64,000 nt of DNA, taken from contig NZ_CP133269.1 of NCBI RefSeq assembly GCF_030915525.1, forward strand, positions 3,321,001 through 3,385,000, written 5' to 3'. This stretch comes from Neobacillus sp. PS2-9 (GTDB lineage: Bacteria; Bacillota; Bacilli; Bacillales; Cytobacillaceae). The position numbers and the translations under genes were made by a program. Below, piece after piece: positions 62,399 to 64,000 of this stretch. Below the pieces are notes generated by a model. It was given only the letters and a program-made list of their open reading frames with translations, was not told where the DNA came from and did not search any database. Every line of letters starts with the position of its first letter. The first letter of the stretch is position 1.

Positions 62399-63097
62399 TT
62401 ACATTTCATCAAGCCTAACACAAGTAAACCCTTGGTTGGTTATTAGTTTAAAGACTTCTTTTAATGCATCAATTGTATTCCTTGGGGCATCCTCATTTGC
62501 TCCAAGTGTTTCTCCACAATCATGCAGGAGAATAACATCTCCATCTCGTATGTCTCGTAGCAGCCTTTTCGTAATCTTTTCACTACCACCTTTGCATCGC
62601 CAGTCCTCAGCCATTACAGACCAAAGGACAATCTTATACCTGGCCATTAGAAGAAAATCAAATATATTCAATAAACCCCATGGAGGTCGGTAGTAGATAG
62701 GATTCTTACCAGTAATCTCAGCAATAATTGTTGAACTTTTTTTCAAGTGATGCCTAATCGTCCAAGGAGCCATAACCCAATTAGACCTGTGTACGTAATT
62801 ATGAATTCCAATTAAATGTCCTTCATTGTGCATTCTTTCTATCAGCTCAGGGTATTTTTCTGCTTTAGAACCAACGACAAAAAAGGTTGCTTTTATATTA
62901 TTCATTCTTAATAAGTCCAATAGCTGAGGAGTATAGATGGGATTGGGACCATCATCAAATGTAAAAGCAATTTTTTCTGAATGATCCATTCGTTTTGAAA
63001 CCCCTATGCCTAAACCAGCAGTCATAAGATATGGAATGAACCAGTAGAGTACGAGTATAGATAATACCAGTAGAGTAATCTTAATCATATCTTTCAT
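62399..63097 (-). CDS. Polysaccharide deacetylase
   Basis: A 232-residue CE4-family protein: N-terminal signal anchor (about 5-28), FTFDDGPNP (metal Asp), HNYVHRS (metal His-x-x-x-His), YYRPPWG and LLHDCG. It removes acetyl or related groups from cell-surface polysaccharide. It is 19 bp after the glycosyltransferase gene. Confidence 0.92.
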   Translation of the reverse strand: MKDMIKITLLVLSILVLYWFIPYLMTAGLGIGVSKRMDHSEKIAFTFDDGPNPIYTPQLLDLLRMNNIKATFFVVGSKAEKYPELIERMHNEGHLIGIHNYVHRSNWVMAPWTIRHHLKKSSTIIAEITGKNPIYYRPPWGLLNIFDFLLMARYKIVLWSVMAEDWRCKGGSEKITKRLLRDIRDGDVILLHDCGETLGANEDAPRNTIDALKEVFKLITNQGFTCVRLDEM

Positions 63098-63116
63098 CTG
63101 CCTACTTCAATTTGTC

Positions 63117-64000
63117 TTAGACACTAACACTCTTTTGTGTAACTCTACTATTCGCTTCTCTTAAAATAACATCAAGAGCATCAAAAGAAGATGTTTTAGT
63201 TTGATTGATCCTTGCCTTGAATTTCATTAAGAGTAACGGTATTGAGTTAGATAACATATTTTGGATGTTACTAATTATGTCCTCTTCATTTTTTGCTAAA
63301 ATGGCCATTCCTGATTTTACTAAGAATTTTGCATTGTCTTCTTCCTGACCGGGAAGCGGTCTATAAATTAATAAAGGCAGTTCCATCGCCATTGCTTCCG
63401 TAGTTGTAACTCCGCCAGACTTTGATACCATAAGATCCGAAACCGCCATTAACTCATTAATATCTTCACTAAAACCCAAAATGAGCACCTTATGTTTGGA
63501 ATTCCTTACTACTGCCTCCAATTGCTTTTGTAATTTCCGATTTCGTCCACAAATAATGATCAATTGGATGGGGGAAGCAAGCTTCTCAAAAGCACGAAAG
63601 GTTGAAATTCCTTTTCCGATAAATCCTTCCCCACCACCCATCACAAGTACAGTGAATTGGTTAGGAATTAGTCCATATTTTTCTGCAAGGACATCACGTG
63701 GCTCTGTTTGAATAAACTTTTGACGAATAGGAATACCCGTACATTTAATTTTATGCGGATCAATACCTAAGGAAATTAACTTTTCCTTTACCTGATTGGA
63801 ACCGACGACATATTGGTCCGTGTAAGGATGCAGCCAATAGGAATGGTCTGTATAGTCTGTAATAATGGTTACAACTGGAACATCAATAAAGCCTTGTTCT
63901 TTTAATTTCGACATAATTCCCGCAGCAAGCGGATAAGTGCTAACCACAACTTTAGGATTCATTGTTTGTAAGATTTCAAGCAACGAGCTCATCCCTCTTG
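63117..64000 (-). CDS. MGDG synthase-like glycosyltransferase, N-terminus cut by the window
   Basis: The last 294 or so codons of a GT28-type transferase (MGDG synthase/UgtP kind), which adds sugar to diacylglycerol or a related lipid. Visible: VVSTYPLAAGIMSKL, VVTIITDYTDHSYWLHPYTDQYVVGS, VMGGGEGFIGKG, and the nucleotide-sugar region SDLMVSKSGGVTTTEAMAM. The family has about 80-100 more residues at the N-terminus (donor Gly loop); the frame runs off the edge, so it is partial here. The ATG at 63992 is internal. Confidence 0.9.
   Translation of the reverse strand, partial: RGMSSLLEILQTMNPKVVVSTYPLAAGIMSKLKEQGFIDVPVVTIITDYTDHSYWLHPYTDQYVVGSNQVKEKLISLGIDPHKIKCTGIPIRQKFIQTEPRDVLAEKYGLIPNQFTVLVMGGGEGFIGKGISTFRAFEKLASPIQLIIICGRNRKLQKQLEAVVRNSKHKVLILGFSEDINELMAVSDLMVSKSGGVTTTEAMAMELPLLIYRPLPGQEEDNAKFLVKSGMAILAKNEEDIISNIQNMLSNSIPLLLMKFKARINQTKTSSFDALDVILREANSRVTQKSVSV

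Overview
The window comes from an A+T-rich, endospore-forming member of the Bacillaceae. The evidence is a GerA/GerB/GerC germinant receptor operon, CwlJ, a cluster of GerP-like proteins, two DUF3231 proteins, strong GGAGG ribosome binding sites, frequent GTG/TTG starts and U-tract hairpin terminators. The species cannot be fixed from the sequence. No rRNA, tRNA, CRISPR array, phage or complete insertion sequence was seen; the mobile DNA found is two short MITE-like copies with target duplications.

Layout. 0.1-5.4 kb: an LtaS-like enzyme, small stress or spore-type proteins, a ten-unit 52-bp hairpin array between convergent genes, and a J-domain protein with HTH-like repeats. 5.5-20.9 kb: one long minus-strand operon for degrading tryptophan and anthranilate to acetyl-CoA. 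It holds an HpaB-type anthranilate 3-hydroxylase with its own FAD synthetase and flavin reductase, a 4-OT family tautomerase, 3-HAA dioxygenase, ACMS decarboxylase, aminomuconate deaminase, semialdehyde dehydrogenase, DmpE/F/G/H-type lower pathway, kynureninase, a permease and tryptophan dioxygenase. Two overlapping CRP/FNR regulators are divergent to it, and the shared promoter region carries TGTTA-N6-TAACA-like operators. 21-26 kb: GDSL esterase, HPRT, a large two-domain isoprenoid synthase and a Nudix protein. 26.3-33.6 kb: an AraC-controlled ribose-type ABC importer joined to a PhyH oxygenase, a 36-residue zinc-ribbon protein, an aldo/keto reductase and a Dabb protein. 33.6-39.5 kb: small hypothetical proteins, an EamA exporter, a cysteine-dioxygenase-like cupin and an orphan pair of Dpp-type permeases, one fused to DUF4352. 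39.7-55.6 kb: a nitrilase/GNAT operon, the Ger receptor, HxlR with a YhdH-type oxidoreductase, rpiA, gnd, zwf and hxlAB. 56-60.4 kb: a PAS histidine kinase, GerP-like proteins and CwlJ. 60.5-64 kb: PAP2 phosphatase, a repeat-built membrane protein, a polysaccharide deacetylase and a glycolipid glycosyltransferase cut by the window end.

Most interesting. Four promoters spread over 11.5 kb carry the same HxlR-type operator with the same geometry: the conserved GTACTT (GTGCGTACTT in three of the four) overlaps a poor -35, followed 17 bp later by a -10. They read into the nitrilase/GNAT operon, the YhdH oxidoreductase, a 48-residue zinc-ribbon gene followed by zwf-gnd, and hxlAB. This looks like a formaldehyde regulon that couples ribulose-monophosphate fixation to the oxidative pentose phosphate branch and adds unexpected members. 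Other notable items are a monofunctional FAD synthetase with an apparent ATT start, the tandem isoprenoid synthase, the hairpin array and the MITE-like element.
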